A model generated the notes under the pieces. The model did no database searches. It was not told where the DNA came from and was given only the letters and a program-made list of their open reading frames with translations. Both the position numbers and the translations under genes were made by a program. Positions 45,431 to 57,924 of a stretch of 64,000 nucleotides of DNA are shown piece by piece; the first letter of the stretch is position 1; each line of letters starts with the position of its first letter. This DNA comes from Carex sylvatica (lineage: Eukaryota > Streptophyta > Magnoliopsida > Poales > Cyperaceae), in NCBI GenBank assembly GCA_964058845.1, contig CAXKVR010000509.1, forward strand, positions 1 to 64,000, given 5' to 3'.

Positions 45431-47081
45431 GCTAATCCAACCTGTGAGATTTTGAATTTTTTTACCGGATATAGTGGTAGTTAACTAATTTTCCTTTTTT
45501 TACATGTACAACCCCACTATATAATTTATAAAATTTTAAAGGGCTGAATGTAAAAGTTAGAAACCAAAATCGAGGACAACTGGACAGTGCTTCGTTTCTG
45601 ACTGTACGCTTCGGTTTCCGAGTCTGAAGAAAAAAATGAAAATATCACTTTCCAATTTTGAAAGGTAAAGCATAAAGGAAAGTATCACTTTATATGCAAG
45701 CAACAGTGAATCCTAAAGAAAAATAAATCGATCACACGGTGAGGAATTCTCAGATATGCAAATAAGCATCATGTCCAAACAGAAAAGTAAATAAGCAAGA
45801 AGAAACTAAAAAAAACTCTCAAGTAAGAAAATAACTATTTCATGAGGATTAATATCTTCACGGTAAGAACGTCATTATTTTTCATCATGCAATTAATTTA
45901 ATCAGAGAAACGGATGATACATGATGCAATGTAATTTGTTGAACAGTTTAGGAAGCCGTTGAAACGAATGATGATGATGATGGAACACTTTTTAAGATCG
46001 AATAGATTAGTCTGTCATCATATTATTATTTTTTGAAAAAAATAATTACTTCTCTGTATACATAATAATAAAAATTGGAGCCCTATACGAGAAATTAATT
46101 ACGGGTTCCTTCATATTGATTCAAGTTAAATGAAATCATTGCAAATATACATATATGACATCAGTATGTGGTGATTAATCAAGATATTTGTGGAAACTTA
46201 TAATGTAATTTTCTGAACTCCGGATTTATAAAATGTCCACGTGCATTAAAGGTAAATTAGGATATAATGTAATGTTATTGGATTCACTTTTTACGCAATA
46301 ATAAAATTTAAAGTCTGTAAATTAGATTTGAAAACAACATTCTTCCGACTTCATACTTGTTTAAAACAATCATGATTAGTAATCCGAATTCAAAATATTA
46401 TTTTTAAATTTTAATATACTTTAAGTTGCTCGTCACTGTAAACTTACATCAAGTATCATTATTTGCGTGGGTATCGTATACGATAGTATGTATAATATTT
46501 CAAAAGTTTCATTTTAAAATTACAAGTTTTTTGATAAATATAATATGTTGTCCATGAAATTTCAATTTTGCATTCTAAAAAGTAATAGTTAAAATTAGGA
46601 AAATGGGGAAGTCAAAATTGTTTATTTATTAAAATATTTTAAGTAATGACGCGTTGATTTAAAAATTAGCAAATTAGGGTACCATTATTCTTCGCACATC
46701 TATTCTTAATATGAAAATTAGCAGTTCCTCCAGTTTTCATTCATCACATTTTTGTACGCTTAGCTAGCAGTAGATTATGCCAGTGCCTAGCTAGCAGTGA
46801 ACTAGTAATATTTTTTTCTAGATGAAATAATATAAGTTTAGCTGCTCGATCGGATGATTAAATTAGCCTTATATGCCCTTGTGTACTTCTTGAATTTTAT
46901 TTATTTGAGAAATGGCCTTCTAATATTTGAAATTTTAAAAATATATATGACAAATGGGATGTGCCGAAATTGCACCAGAGCCTTTTCTTCTCAATTTAAT
47001 TTCTAATTAACAAACATACTCTACTAATTCAACTTTTTATGATTCAAACACTTCTAGCCTTCGGAGCCGCCGGCTTAAAAT
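45431..47081. other. AT-rich intergenic DNA
   Basis: I see no gene, element or tandem repeat that I can support here. Confidence 0.4.
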
Positions 47082-47466
47082 GAGTAGAACTAAGGTGTTC
47101 TCAAGCTCACCAAGCTCCTTTGTGAGCTTAATTCAAAAATCTATCAGATTGACTTCGAACGACGCATTCAAATTGTCGAAACACTTCACGAGTGATGCAT
47201 TTACTCGTGAAATTTTTTATTTTTAAAATAATTTAGTATGAAGTCAAGCTATGATTTATAAGTTAATGATAATGAGTTCATTTTCCATTATTTTTTGACC
47301 GATTGAATTTATACTAAACTAGTTTGAAAAATTACAAAATTTGACATGTAAATACATCACTCGTAAAGTAGATCGGTTTCATCTGTTTGGATACGTACGT
47401 TGTTTGAAGTCAAAATGATAGGTTTTTTTAGTGAAGCTCACAAAGAGACTTAATGAGCTTAAAGTT
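47082..47466. mobile_element. Mutator-like MITE relic, hairpin family 2
   Basis: Starts GAGTAGAACTAAGGTG like the 19599 element and keeps the paired CACGAGTGATGCAT / ATACATCACTCGT blocks. The right terminus is decayed (around GAGCTTAAAGTTATTTTC), so no duplication can be read. Diverged, older copy. Confidence 0.7.
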
Positions 47467-49743
47467 ATTTTCTCTTTGATATGTTTTTTTTTCTGGTACA
47501 AAGTGATTAAATCAGACAACAGATAGCTGGAAGTGCTTGAATAGCTGATGCAGCTGGATCTTAAAGAGCATATCAGAAAACTTGAAGAAAATAGAGGTAC
47601 AAGTGTTGAATGGTACAGTCTTGACTTACTGGTATGACGTGCTTTTGTAATATGTTGATCTTCAAATTAATTAAGAAAGGTATATTTGGCATGTTTGGCA
47701 AATTACTCTCTGATGTGGTTTTGATAGCAAGGGTAGTTATTAGTTGTCTTTATTCTGGACCTGTCCTTTTTAAAAAACCTACATTAATTCCCCATAATAA
47801 ATATACATTCCAAGGGAAGCTACTAATTCCAAATATGCTATTGGCTTCACTTGTATGGAAAATCACATAAGAGACTACTTCTGGTGAAGAGAAAAGATTA
47901 AACATTTTTATGAAAAGGTGTAAAATGCTAATATTAGTTGGTAAAAACTGTGTATCAAGTTTAATTTAAGCATCATAATTGAAGAGAAACATAATCGAAC
48001 CATTTAAAATGGAAATTAACAAATCTGAATATTTAATGAAATAAATCTGAGGAAATTCATTATATATATCTTTTGTCTTCTATCTTGATAAAAATCTTCT
48101 TAATTAACAGGAGAACTCTTCGAACATCTATTGCACTTGAGAGAAAAAAGATTGGCTTGCTTGATCTATTTTATATGTGGTGAAATCCCTTCTCTTCCTC
48201 TCTTTTTCCCTTTTTCTATCTTGGCCGAACTTAGTAGACCATTAATGACATGGGGTACTAATGTAAATTGTCTTGATTTTCATGCCATAAATTTAATTTA
48301 TTGTAGTGGTATAGTTTTGAAAAAGTTCTGCTACATGATAATTAAAGTAGGCTTGCTATGATTAAGCCTCTACTCTGCAATTTTTTTTATTTTTTTTTCT
48401 TTCAGTTGTGTTCATGATTGCAATCGAATTTAGAAATATTAGGAATACAAATTTGGAATTGGGATAGAATTGCATCACAATAGTTTTTGACCGCTGGTAC
48501 AAGTTCGATATCAACCATTTTTTCTCTCTTAAAAAAAAATCAACCATTTGCTGTCGTATTACATGATGTACCAGTATTAGTTTTTGTCTTCACTCATTCA
48601 GTACAGGGTAATTATTAAACATTAAGAATACTGGTATACACTTGGTGTTGCATGCGGTATACTTGATCTTTGCTATGAATATTAGATTTTATCATGCTTC
48701 TTTTAATAATTGTTTGTAAAAAAGCAATAACATGTTTCATTGGTTGTGTAAAGATATTGTTACATGAGGAGTGATTGTTCAAGATGTTCTTAACTTCGTT
48801 TATATACAGGTTTTGTTTCATATATAAATTAATACTTGCACGATATGTGCAAGATTTTTTTTCTGTTGTGTACATTGATTGATAGTCGCATCTATATTGT
48901 TTGTGTTTCATTTTTGTATTGCTTTTGCATATATATTGTTTCATGATATATGTTGTTTTGCATCTATTACAACTTATATCGCATCAATAATACGTGCAAC
49001 TTATCTTGATTATTATTGTTGAAGTAACGCGAGGCTTTTTGCTAGTTAGCTATACTTTTGCATCAATTTAATAAGTAAAGCTAATATGAACTGATGGCTG
49101 TGCCGACAGAAGGTATAAGAAAAAAAAGGAATTTCGTTTTCTCTTTTCTTTTCCTTGTCCGATAAATTGCAATTCTGCAGTTACGACGAATTGAATTAAC
49201 GGCTAGTCGGCTACCATATAAGCTGAAATAGACTGGAGAGGAGAGGATCATGACGACGAAGAAAATAGACACGGGCCACTTACGAAAAAGGGTGCGACTC
49301 CTGTTAGCTTCAAATGGAGAAGATATAAATCACTGGGTCCACAAAGGGTGCGACTCCTGTTTTCGCCCTCCGAAATCCGAATGGGTTTCTTTTCGTATAT
49401 TTTCACTTTTTAATTAAAATTTATATGTTTTGTTAAAGGCGAAATATTATGTTATTCACGTCCAAACAAAATTTGCATAATCATCACCAAAGGCGTCATT
49501 TTTCCTTGCGCCTATTAATTGAATTTTTTTTTTTGGCATGGCATGATTCTTAGTTTGGATTATGTTTTTTTTTTTTTTCCTTCGAAGTCTGTTATTATTC
49601 TCGGAAGATCGATTATTATATTATTACTTTAAAATATCCAATTATAATTATCAAATATAAACTCTAAAGTTTCAAAATATTACGACATTCACAATCTAAA
49701 CAAAACTTATCAAACAGAATAAAATATTAGATATATTTTGCTT
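47467..49743. other. Intergenic DNA with possible small gene fragment
   Basis: Around 47540-47610 the plus strand reads LMQLDLKEHIRKLEEN, a charged helical stretch ended by a stop upstream. It may be a relic exon of an unidentified gene. Open frames 47634-47870, 48131-48361 and 48615-48944 (minus) have no recognised domain. Elsewhere AT-rich. Confidence 0.35.
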
Positions 49744-49751
49744 GACTCAAA

Positions 49752-50613
49752 TAGGGCTGCTAATGATTAAGATTCGCCTCAAATTCAGCTCGGCTCAATG
49801 AGAAAAGCAAAATGATTTGGTTCTAACTTGGATCACTTTTGAAAGAAAAAACTCGACTCGGCTCATATAAATAATTGGCTCGACTTGGCTTGACTCGCGA
49901 GACGGCTCACGAGCCGGCTCATATTTTTACTTATTTGCACTTTTCATTAAGTAAGCATTTGTTATGAGTAATTATTTTGATTTTGAGGGGTCAATACCAA
50001 CCTATTGCTCAATTTTTTTTATGCGGATAAATTTAAAAATTCAAATTCATTTTTTTTAAAATTTCAAAACATTTCAAATTTAATTTTTTTCCAATTTTTT
50101 TTTCTTCTAAATTTCAATGTTTTTTCCAAATTTCAAATTTTTTTGAAATTTCGAATTTCAATTTTTTTTAAAATTTAAAAAAATTATTTTTTTCTAAAGC
50201 CATGTTAGTATTATTTTTATCTTGTATAAATAGCCTACATTATTATAACAGATTAAAGAAGCACTTCACAGTTCACAAAAAGTAAATTATTGGTACATAT
50301 AACAATTAGTTGAAAAGAGTTCATTTGAAAACATCCGCTACATCAGAAATGCAGAGCAATAGGCTGGTATTAACCCCTCAAAAGTCAAAACAATTCCTCA
50401 TAACAAATGATTGCTTAATGAAAAGTGCAAATAAGTAAAAATATGAGCTGGCTCGCGAGCTTGTGAGCAGAGCCGAGTCGAGCCGAGCTTTTTTTTTCAA
50501 AATCGAGCCAAGTTGAGTTCGAGCTTTTTTTAGTTTTGAGTTTGATTCGTTATAAAATATTGAGCCGCTCAACTCATTGATTCACGAGCCAGCTCGACTC
50601 ATTAGCAGTCCTA
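49752..50613. mobile_element. Non-autonomous hAT element (862 bp)
   Basis: The ends are TAGGGCTGCTAATGA and TAGGACTGCTAATGA (read inward), flanked by a perfect 8-bp duplication GACTCAAA (49744-49751, 50614-50621), which together define a hAT element. The arms are rich in GGCTCG/CGAGCC words and pair over about 250 bp each, including CTTATTTGCACTTTTCATTA. The central loop is T-rich. No transposase. Confidence 0.9.
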
Positions 50614-50621
50614 GACTCAAA

Positions 50622-51240
50622 TAAGATATGCATTGAACTTTAATTAGTGTAGATAAGTTGTGGAACAGTTGAATCATAAGAACAAATTAGAGTGAGGCTA
50701 GTTTGATATATTCTTTCACCAAATCCTTCATCATCAGGCCAATAATTTAGTAAAGGCAACAAATATCGCTACAAGAAGGGTCAACAGACCTCCGTCTCTT
50801 CTCATCTGGCGTTGGTTCATTCTTATCCACTCTTTTCCTCTTTTCCAGCGCCACAATCTATACAATCTATGACTGGTGGGCCATCTGTTCCATCAATATT
50901 CGGTTCAACAAGAAAAACAATACAAACATAACACTTAAACCCCGAGTCCAATCCTCTGAGGTAATATTTTTCTTTAGATCCAGTCCGTCCAATTAGATCG
51001 AACGTTTCTGATCTAAACTTAAAAATTTATATTACCACACAGTCACAGGTGATGTGAGCTCTAAACCCCAAAATGCCTCCGATAGCTTCCTAAATCGATT
51101 AATCCTTCTTCTCCAAGTTTTCCCATGATACCCAAATCTTTTTTTGTTCGCGGCATTAATTTCTATATCGTCGATATCTCCGATATCTTCGATTCCATAT
51201 CTTTATATAACGGCTTTTTCTGTAACCGACCTTTTTATCG
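50622..51240. other. Upstream region of the 51-57 kb transcription unit
   Basis: Less AT-rich than its surroundings. It contains pyrimidine-rich stretches and a CGATATCTCCGATATCTTCGAT-like repeat (GATATC words at 51173-51193). This is presumably promoter DNA for the downstream unit. Confidence 0.4.
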
Positions 51241-51241
51241 C

Positions 51242-51250
51242 CTATAAATT
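51242..51250 (+). promoter_or_regulatory. TATA box of the 51-57 kb unit
   Basis: CTATAAATT is followed by a second TATAAAT at 51254-51260. A start near 51275 would put the first exon at about 51275-51475. Confidence 0.5.
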
Positions 51251-51929
51251 GCATATAAATCTTTCTTCTCTTGTTGTTCATAATTTCTCGTGTTAACCTA
51301 GAGAGAAAGTGAGAAAAAAAGTGAAAAACAAAGGTAAGCTATGATCGAAAAGGTTCGAGAAACTAAAAAAAATTCAGAACTTAGCTGATCGGAGGCGGAC
51401 GAGCTCAACAACGCGAATGCCTGTTTCTTGTAACTGTACTGCTTCGAGTTTGCCTTACCGCGTGCATTCCTACAGGTGAGTACTTATTCAATTCCTACGG
51501 TTTATGATTTTGCGTAGTCTGTTCATCTTTGCACTGGTTGATTGTATAGTTTAGTTTCTAATTGCGAAATTGAAGTAGCTGGACTGTTAAATCTCACTTA
51601 TTTATTTTTATTGTAGTTGTTTCTTTGTCTGATATTGCCATGGTTTAGTATTTGTGCATTTCCCTTTTTCAAGTGAATACCTTCCTGTAGAATCTTCACT
51701 TAGTTTAAGGTCTTATTGTGTTATTTTTTTTAGCAAGTGAAAGGTGTTCGAGTGAATGCCTATGAGACAGCCTGTGCGTTTCTTCGAAATCTGCCAATAC
51801 AGGCTCACTTATTTTATGTCGAGGCACAAATTTAACCAAAACTGTGTGTTAAATTTGTAAATCGTTCTATTTCTTAATTAATCTTCTTCACATTGTAGAT
51901 ATGGTTTATTTTATCTTGTTTGTTCTTCG

Positions 51930-53515
51930 ATTTTTTGTCGGCTGGGTTGATATTCTGGTAGAAATCCTGATATTATTGATTTGGTATTAGTTTTATGTGG
52001 AGTTAGTTCTGTGCTTTTAAGAAATTTGTTGGGTTTGGGTTATAGGGTTTGACTTCATATGGTACTTTTGGTTTGCAAACTTAACTTGTGTTCTGCTAGG
52101 TTTTTGTAACAAACAGGTTTCCTGGTCGGTGGCACCCACACACCTTGTCTTGGTTCCTGTCTCTAGAGCGTACCTGAGAACAGAGTGAAACCTCAGAATC
52201 AGAGCATATTTTCGAGATAAGTTTCTTCTTTCTATTTCTCTTTTTCTAACCCTTCTAGTTAGATAAATTTGAAATTGAAACCATTCCTGCTTCCTTCCTA
52301 TGCATGTCATATTATGGCATGTATTGTTCGGAGTTTTATTGTTCTCTCGAACCGAACTGAGTTAACAAGTCTTTATGATGATTCATGTTCTCAATGCGGT
52401 GCTACTCTGGATGCCATTTGGACAAATTAATCATCATAAAGACTTTGCTTTCATTAAATATGCCGTACCTTGTATCAATTGGATAGTAATATGTGCCACC
52501 CTGTTCTGAGTAGTGCCGACCTGCTAACTATATTGCAAGCATGAGAAGTATATTCCACTGAAGGGCTTTGTTTTCCGTTGTGAAGCCCTGATAGTTAGTT
52601 TTGTGTTTTTGAAATAAAACGACACTTCTGACTTTTTTTTTCTTCTATTGAAGCAAAAAGATGCAATGAATTCAACATGGATTGGATTGGTTGCGCAGCC
52701 AACTGACAAGAGCAACTCTGATGACTTCACAAGTGGGAGGGGAAGTAATCCGTCTTCTTGGGCTGCATTAAGTTAAGTTGCCTTCTCTTATCCAATCTGT
52801 TGTGGGGTTATTATATGATAGAAGAACAATAGTTAATATCATCAAGGTGGATTGTCTATTGCTGAAAAGGTTCATATTAGCAACTCATGTGACCTTTTCT
52901 TACTACGTACCTAAACTGAACAGCATGAACTATAGTTGTACCGTGCCTGAAAACACGATGAGCTGAACCTTTCCACTTATAAGTACCCTCTAATGCGGCT
53001 GCCATTAATGTTGGGACCTTTTTCAGAGAAAAAAATGTCCAACACAAAATTAATTTTCAGAGTCATAACTTTGATGCCCAATAACTGTTGAGATCGTAAT
53101 GTACCACCCACCCTAATGCCAGTTTATAATCACTCTCTTTCTCACTTCCTCCTCGATGAGAATTAATTCACTTTTTGTGTATAATGGCTAATACTTTTAT
53201 GCTGGTGCAGTTGATATAATCTCGGGAGCACAATCTACTTGGATCTACGAACACGGAATTATTTTTGCCAGCAACATTATGTGCAGTCTAGGTATTATGA
53301 AACTTGCCATTATCTTAATTTTTTTCGCATGCGTCGGTTTTTATTGCCATGCTTATGTTAACAGTATCTAGTTATAAACAGAACAGCTGTTCCAAACTAA
53401 ATTAACAACAACTGTTCTTCTTGTAACAAACTGTGTTATTTCTTATCCGACTTGGGTATTAGAATTACCGTAAGGTTGTTGCTTGTGATCATGGTTTGGC
53501 TTGTTAGTTGAAATT
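51930..53515 (+). repeat. Array unit 1
   Basis: The most complete unit, about 1.58 kb, from TCGGCTGGGTTGATATTCTG to the next copy of that string at about 53520. It includes the hairpin 52367-52445 in reversed orientation and the 81-bp exon-like block 53211-53291. Confidence 0.85.
52367..52445 (-). ncRNA. Hairpin copy 1, reversed orientation
   Basis: The arms AAGTCTTTATGATGATT and its complement enclose a loop that is the reverse complement of the loop in copies 2-4 (here TCTCAATGCGG .. GCCATTTGG). Size and pairing resemble a microRNA foldback, but the family is unknown to me. Confidence 0.45.
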
Positions 53516-54474
53516 TTTCGCCGGCTGGGTTGATATTCTGGTAGAAATCCTGATATTATGGATCTGGTATTAGTTTTATGTGGAGTTAGTTTTGTGCTTT
53601 TAAGAAATTTGTTGGGTTTGGGTTATAGGGTTTGACTTCATATGGTACTTTTGGTTTGCAAACTTAACTTGTGTTCTGCTAGGTTTTTGTAACAAACAGG
53701 TTTCCTGGTCGGTGGCACCAACACACCTTGTCTTGGTTCCTGTCTCTAGAGCGTACCTCAGAACAGAGAGAAACCTCAGAATCAGAGGATATATTCGTGA
53801 TAAGTTTCTTTCTTATATTTTTATTTTTTCTAACCCTTCTAGTTAGATAACTTTGAAATTGAAACCATTCCTGATTCCTTCCTAGGCATATCATATTTTG
53901 GCATGTATTATTTGGTGGTTAATTGTTGTCTCGAACCGAACTGAGTTCACAAGTCTTTATGATGATTAATTTGTCCAAATGGCATCCAGAGTAGCTCCGC
54001 ATTGAGAACAAATTAATCTTCATAAAGACTTTAGTTTCTTAAAATATGCCGTACCTTGTATCAAATGGATAGGAACATGTGCCACTCTGTTCTGATTAGT
54101 CCCTACGTGCTAACAAAATTGCATGCAAACATGAGAAGTATATTCCACTGAATTGCTTCTTTTTCGTTGAAGAACCGTGATAATTAATTTCATTATTTTC
54201 TAATAAAACCACACTTTTGACTATTTTTTTTTCTTTTATTGAAGCAAAAAGATGGAATGAATTAAACATGGATTGGTTGCTGCCAACTGACAAGAGCAAC
54301 TCTGATGGCTTCACAAGTGGGAGGGGAAGGCATCCTTCTTCGAGGGTTGCATTAAGTTAAGTTTCATTCTCTTATCCATTCTGTTGTGGGGTTATTTTAT
54401 GCTAGATGAATAATAGTTAGTATCATCAAGGTGGATTGTCTATTGCTGAAAAGTTTCATATCAGCAACTCTGCT
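53516..54474 (+). repeat. Array unit 2 (truncated)
   Basis: Starts GCCGGCTGGGTTGATATTCT and follows unit 1 through its hairpin (53951-54032) to TATTGCTGAAAAG.TTCATAT. It then jumps at about 54475 to sequence equivalent to position 52290 of unit 1, so its 81-bp block is missing. Confidence 0.85.
53951..54032 (+). ncRNA. Hairpin copy 2
   Basis: The 23-24-bp stem begins AAGTCTTTATGATGATTAAT. The 3' arm has one mismatch (ATCTTCAT). The loop is about 34 nt with CCAAATGGCATCC .. CCGCATTGAGA. Confidence 0.45.
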
Positions 54475-55500
54475 TCCTTACTATGTATATCATATTATGG
54501 CAAGTATTGTTTGGAGTTTAATTATTCTCTCGAACTGAACTGAGTTAACAAGTCTTTATGATGATTAATTTGTCCAAATGGCATCCAGAGTAGCACCGCA
54601 TTGAGAACAAATTGATCATCATAAAGACTTTAGTTTCTTAAAATATGACGTACAATGTATCAATTGGATTTTAATCTGTGCCACTCTGTTCTGAGTGGTA
54701 CCTACTTACTAACTAAATTGCATGCTAACTTGAGAAGTATATTCCACTGAATAGCTTTTTTTTCATTGAAAAACCCTGATAATTAGTTTCGTTATTTTGA
54801 AATATAACCACAGTTCTGACTAATTTTTCTTCTCCTCTTGAAGTTAAAAGATGGAATGAATTAAAAATGTATCGGTTCAAGCCAACTGACAACAGCAACT
54901 CTGATGACTTCACAAGTGGGAGGGGAAGGCATTTGTTTTCTTGAGTTGCATTAAGTTAAGTTTCCTTCTCTTATCCAATCTGTTGTGGGGTTATTTTATG
55001 CTAGAAGAATAATAGTTAGTATTATCAAGGTGGATTGTCTATTGCTGAAAAAGGTTCATATTAGCAACTCATGTGACCTTTTCTTCCTACGTACCTAAAC
55101 TGAACAGTATGTAACTATAGTTGTGCGGTACTCGAAAACACGATGAGCAGAACCTTTCTGCTTATAAGTACCCTCTAAAGCAGCTGCCATTAATGTTGGG
55201 ACCTTTTTAAGAAAAAAAATGTCCAAGAAAAAATTAATTTTCAGCTTCATAATTTTGATGCTCAACAACTGTTGAGATCTTAAAGTACCACCCACCCTAA
55301 TGCCAGTTTTTAATCTTCGCGTTTTGTGTATAATTGCTAATACTTTTATGCTGGTGCAGATGATGTAATCTCGTGGGCATAATCTACTTGGATCTACGAA
55401 CACGGAATTATTTTTGCCAGCTACATTATATGCAGTCCAGGTTTTATTGAACTTGCCATTATCTTAATTTTTGATGCATGCGTCGGTTTTTTTCTGGTAT
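54475..55500 (+). repeat. Array unit 3 (starts internally)
   Basis: Lacks the unit's first about 350 bp. It contains the hairpin 54550-54630 and the 81-bp block 55360-55440. From about 54640 to 55440 it is nearly identical to unit 4 at an offset of 1,331 bp. Confidence 0.85.
54550..54630 (+). ncRNA. Hairpin copy 3
   Basis: Same stem and loop as copy 2. One stem change (ATTGATC) would still pair as G-U in RNA. Confidence 0.45.
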
Positions 55501-57146
55501 GAATTTTATGTTGGATTAGTTATGTGTTTTTATGAAATTTGTTGGGTTTGGGTTATAGGGTTTGACTTCATATGGTACTTTTGGTTTGCAAACTTAACTT
55601 GTGTTCTGCTATGTTTTTGTAATTAACAGGTTTCGTGGTCGGTGGGACCCACTTAGCTTGTCTTGGTTCCTGTCTCTGGAGCATACGACAGCACAGAGAT
55701 AAACCTCAGAATAAGAGGATATATTCGTGATAAGTTTCTTTCTTATATTTTTATTTTTTCTAACCCTTCTAGTTAGATAACTTTGAAATTGAAACCATTC
55801 CTGATTCCTTCCTAGGCATATCATATTTTGGCATGTTTTATTTGGTGTTTAATTGTTCTCTCGAACCGAACTGAGTTAACAAGTCTTTATGATGATTAAT
55901 TTGTCCAAATGGCATCCAGAGTAGCACCGCATTGAGAACAAATTAATCATCATAAAGACTTTAGTTTCTTAAAATATGCCGTACAATGTATCAATTGGAT
56001 TTTAATCTGTGCCACTCTGTTCTGAGTAGTGCCTACTTACTAACTAAATTGCATGCTAACATGAGAAGTATATTCCACTGAATAGCTTTTTTTTCATTGA
56101 AAAACCCTGATAATTAGTTTCGTTATTTTGAAATATAACCACAGTTCTGACTAATTTTTCTTCTCCTCTTAAAGTTAAAAGATGGAATGAATTAAAAATG
56201 TATTGGTTCAAGCCAACTGACAACAGCAACTCTGATGACTTCACAAGTGGGAGGGGAAGGCATCTGTTTTCTTGAGTTGCATTAAGTTAAGTTTCCTTCT
56301 CTTATCCAATCTGTTGTGGGGTTATTTTATGCTAGAAGAATAATAGTTAGTATTATCAAGGTGGATTGTCTATTGCTGAAAAAGGTTCATATTAGCAACT
56401 CATGTGACCTTTTCTTCCTACGTACCTAAACTGAACAGTATGTAACTATAGTTGTGCGGTACTCGAAAACACGATGAGCAGAACCTCTCTGCTTATAAGT
56501 ACCCTCTAAAGCAGCTGCCATTAATGTTGGGACCTTTTTAAGAAAAAAAATGTCCAAGAAAAAATTAATTTTCAGCTTCATAATTTTGATGCTCAACAAC
56601 TGTTGAGATCTTAAAGTACCACCCACCCTAATGCCAGTTTTTAATCTTCGCGTTTTGTGTATAATTGCTAATACTTTTATGCTGGTGCAGATGATGTAAT
56701 CTCGTGGGCATAATCTACTTGGATCTACGAACACGGAATTATTTTTGCCAGCTATATTATATACGGTCTAGGTTTTATGAAACTTACCATTATTTTAATT
56801 TTTAATGCATGCATTGGTTTTTATTGACATGCTTATGTTAACATTATCTAGTTGTAAACATATCAGTTGTTCCAAATTAACATAACAACAATTGTTATTC
56901 TCGTAACTTGCCGTGTTATTTCTTATCCGACTTGGGTATTAGAATTACTGTAAGGCTGTTGCTTATGATCAAGGTTGGGTAGTTCGTTGAAATTTTTCAT
57001 CGGCTGGGTTGATATTCTGGTAGAAATTCTGATATTATTTATCTGATATTAGTTTTATGTGGGGTTGGTTCTGTGTTTTCAAGAAATTTGTTGGGTTTTG
57101 TGTTTTAGGGCTGCACTTCATATGGTACTTTTGGTTTGCAAACTTG
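55501..57146 (+). repeat. Array unit 4 and start of unit 5
   Basis: The first about 350 bp of unit 4 match unit 2 best; from about 56000 it matches unit 3 almost perfectly, so it is a mosaic. It contains the hairpin 55881-55961 and the 81-bp block 56691-56771. A further unit begins near 57000 and is cut off at 57146 by LTR-like sequence. Confidence 0.85.
55881..55961 (+). ncRNA. Hairpin copy 4
   Basis: Perfect stem, same loop as copies 2 and 3. Inner loop bases (AATG and CATT) can extend the pairing. Confidence 0.45.
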
Positions 57147-57480
57147 TGTTGACAGATATCAGATAGAGAAGAGAGAGAAGAGAATGAATAAATGCTGAGA
57201 AATCAATAAATTTTCATTTTCATGCTAATCATAGATATTTCACTGGGTAAACATATATTATTATACATTATTCACTGGATATAAATAAAAAAATAAAAAA
57301 CCCAACAAAATTTGAGTAGTGTTCTGATCTCAAATTTTGGATTATGAACAATTCCCATATTGGATATTGGACTAACTTTTGAATATTGGCATAAATAAAA
57401 TCAGGCCTTTAATTATCGGGCCCTAATAATCCTACGTGGCTCATAACCTTCAGTAAGGTGGAGGCAGCGCGAGGAAACAT
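57147..57480 (-). mobile_element. Possible LTR fragment
   Basis: TGTTGACAG followed by purine-rich GAGAAGAGAGAGAAGAG reads, on the minus strand, like the U5 end of a copia LTR (..CTCTTCTC..CTGTCAACA). It truncates the tandem array. No partner LTR, target duplication or coding part was found and the right limit is arbitrary. Confidence 0.35.
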
Positions 57481-57924
57481 AATTTTATAATTTCTTGTTT
57501 ATAAAAAAAAAAAAATTTACCAGGAGGCAAGTGCCTCCCTTGTCCACACGTTGCTCAATCACTGGTCGAAAATTAAATTCTGAATTTTTTGTACTTCATT
57601 TTTTTTTCATAATGATTTTATTATTTTTCTTTTCTTCCAAATAAATTTCCGTGAAAAATGCTGAATTCTACAACTTTTTTTTATTAATTTTTTATAAAAA
57701 AAATGTGTTTCCAATGAGATAAACACATGTTGCTGGCCTCCAACCACCCCACTCCATATCTGCTACTTTCTAAAGAAAAAATGAAGCCCTATTTATTGCA
57801 ATGCGATTTGTGTGATTTCTAAAGAATGAGACAAGGACTGTTTATTTCAATCAGCTACAAATCTCAAAGATATCTAATTGTGCATGAAATAGTTTGACTG
57901 GAGTTTTCTCAAATGAAGATACTA

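Larger units (their letters stand above)
51275..57146 (+). ncRNA. Putative spliced non-coding transcript with tandem hairpin units
   Basis: A TATA-led first exon (about 51275-51475) ends in a consensus donor, CAG then GTGAGT. It holds only very short frames (15 codons from the ATG near 51342; about 20 from the ATG near 51418). Downstream lie four to five copies of a non-coding unit of up to 1.5 kb. Each copy contains recurring splice-like sites, such as ACAAACAG before a ~100-bp block at 52117, 53700 and 55630. In three copies GCTGGTGCAG precedes an 81-bp block followed by GT. The hairpins described separately lie between those blocks. No long reading frame is kept across copies, so a host transcript for small RNAs is more likely than a protein gene. 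Transcription is inferred only from signals. Confidence 0.4.

Noticed and set aside
54840..54960. C/D-box snoRNA suggested by CTCTGATGAC and a GCAACTC/GAGTTGC stem
   Set aside because: No D box (CTGA) in the right place and the stem is not kept in units 1 and 2.
57151..57185. microRNA156-like string TGACAGA followed by GAGAGAGAAG
   Set aside because: It matches only a few leading bases of miR156 and has no foldback; it fits an LTR end better.
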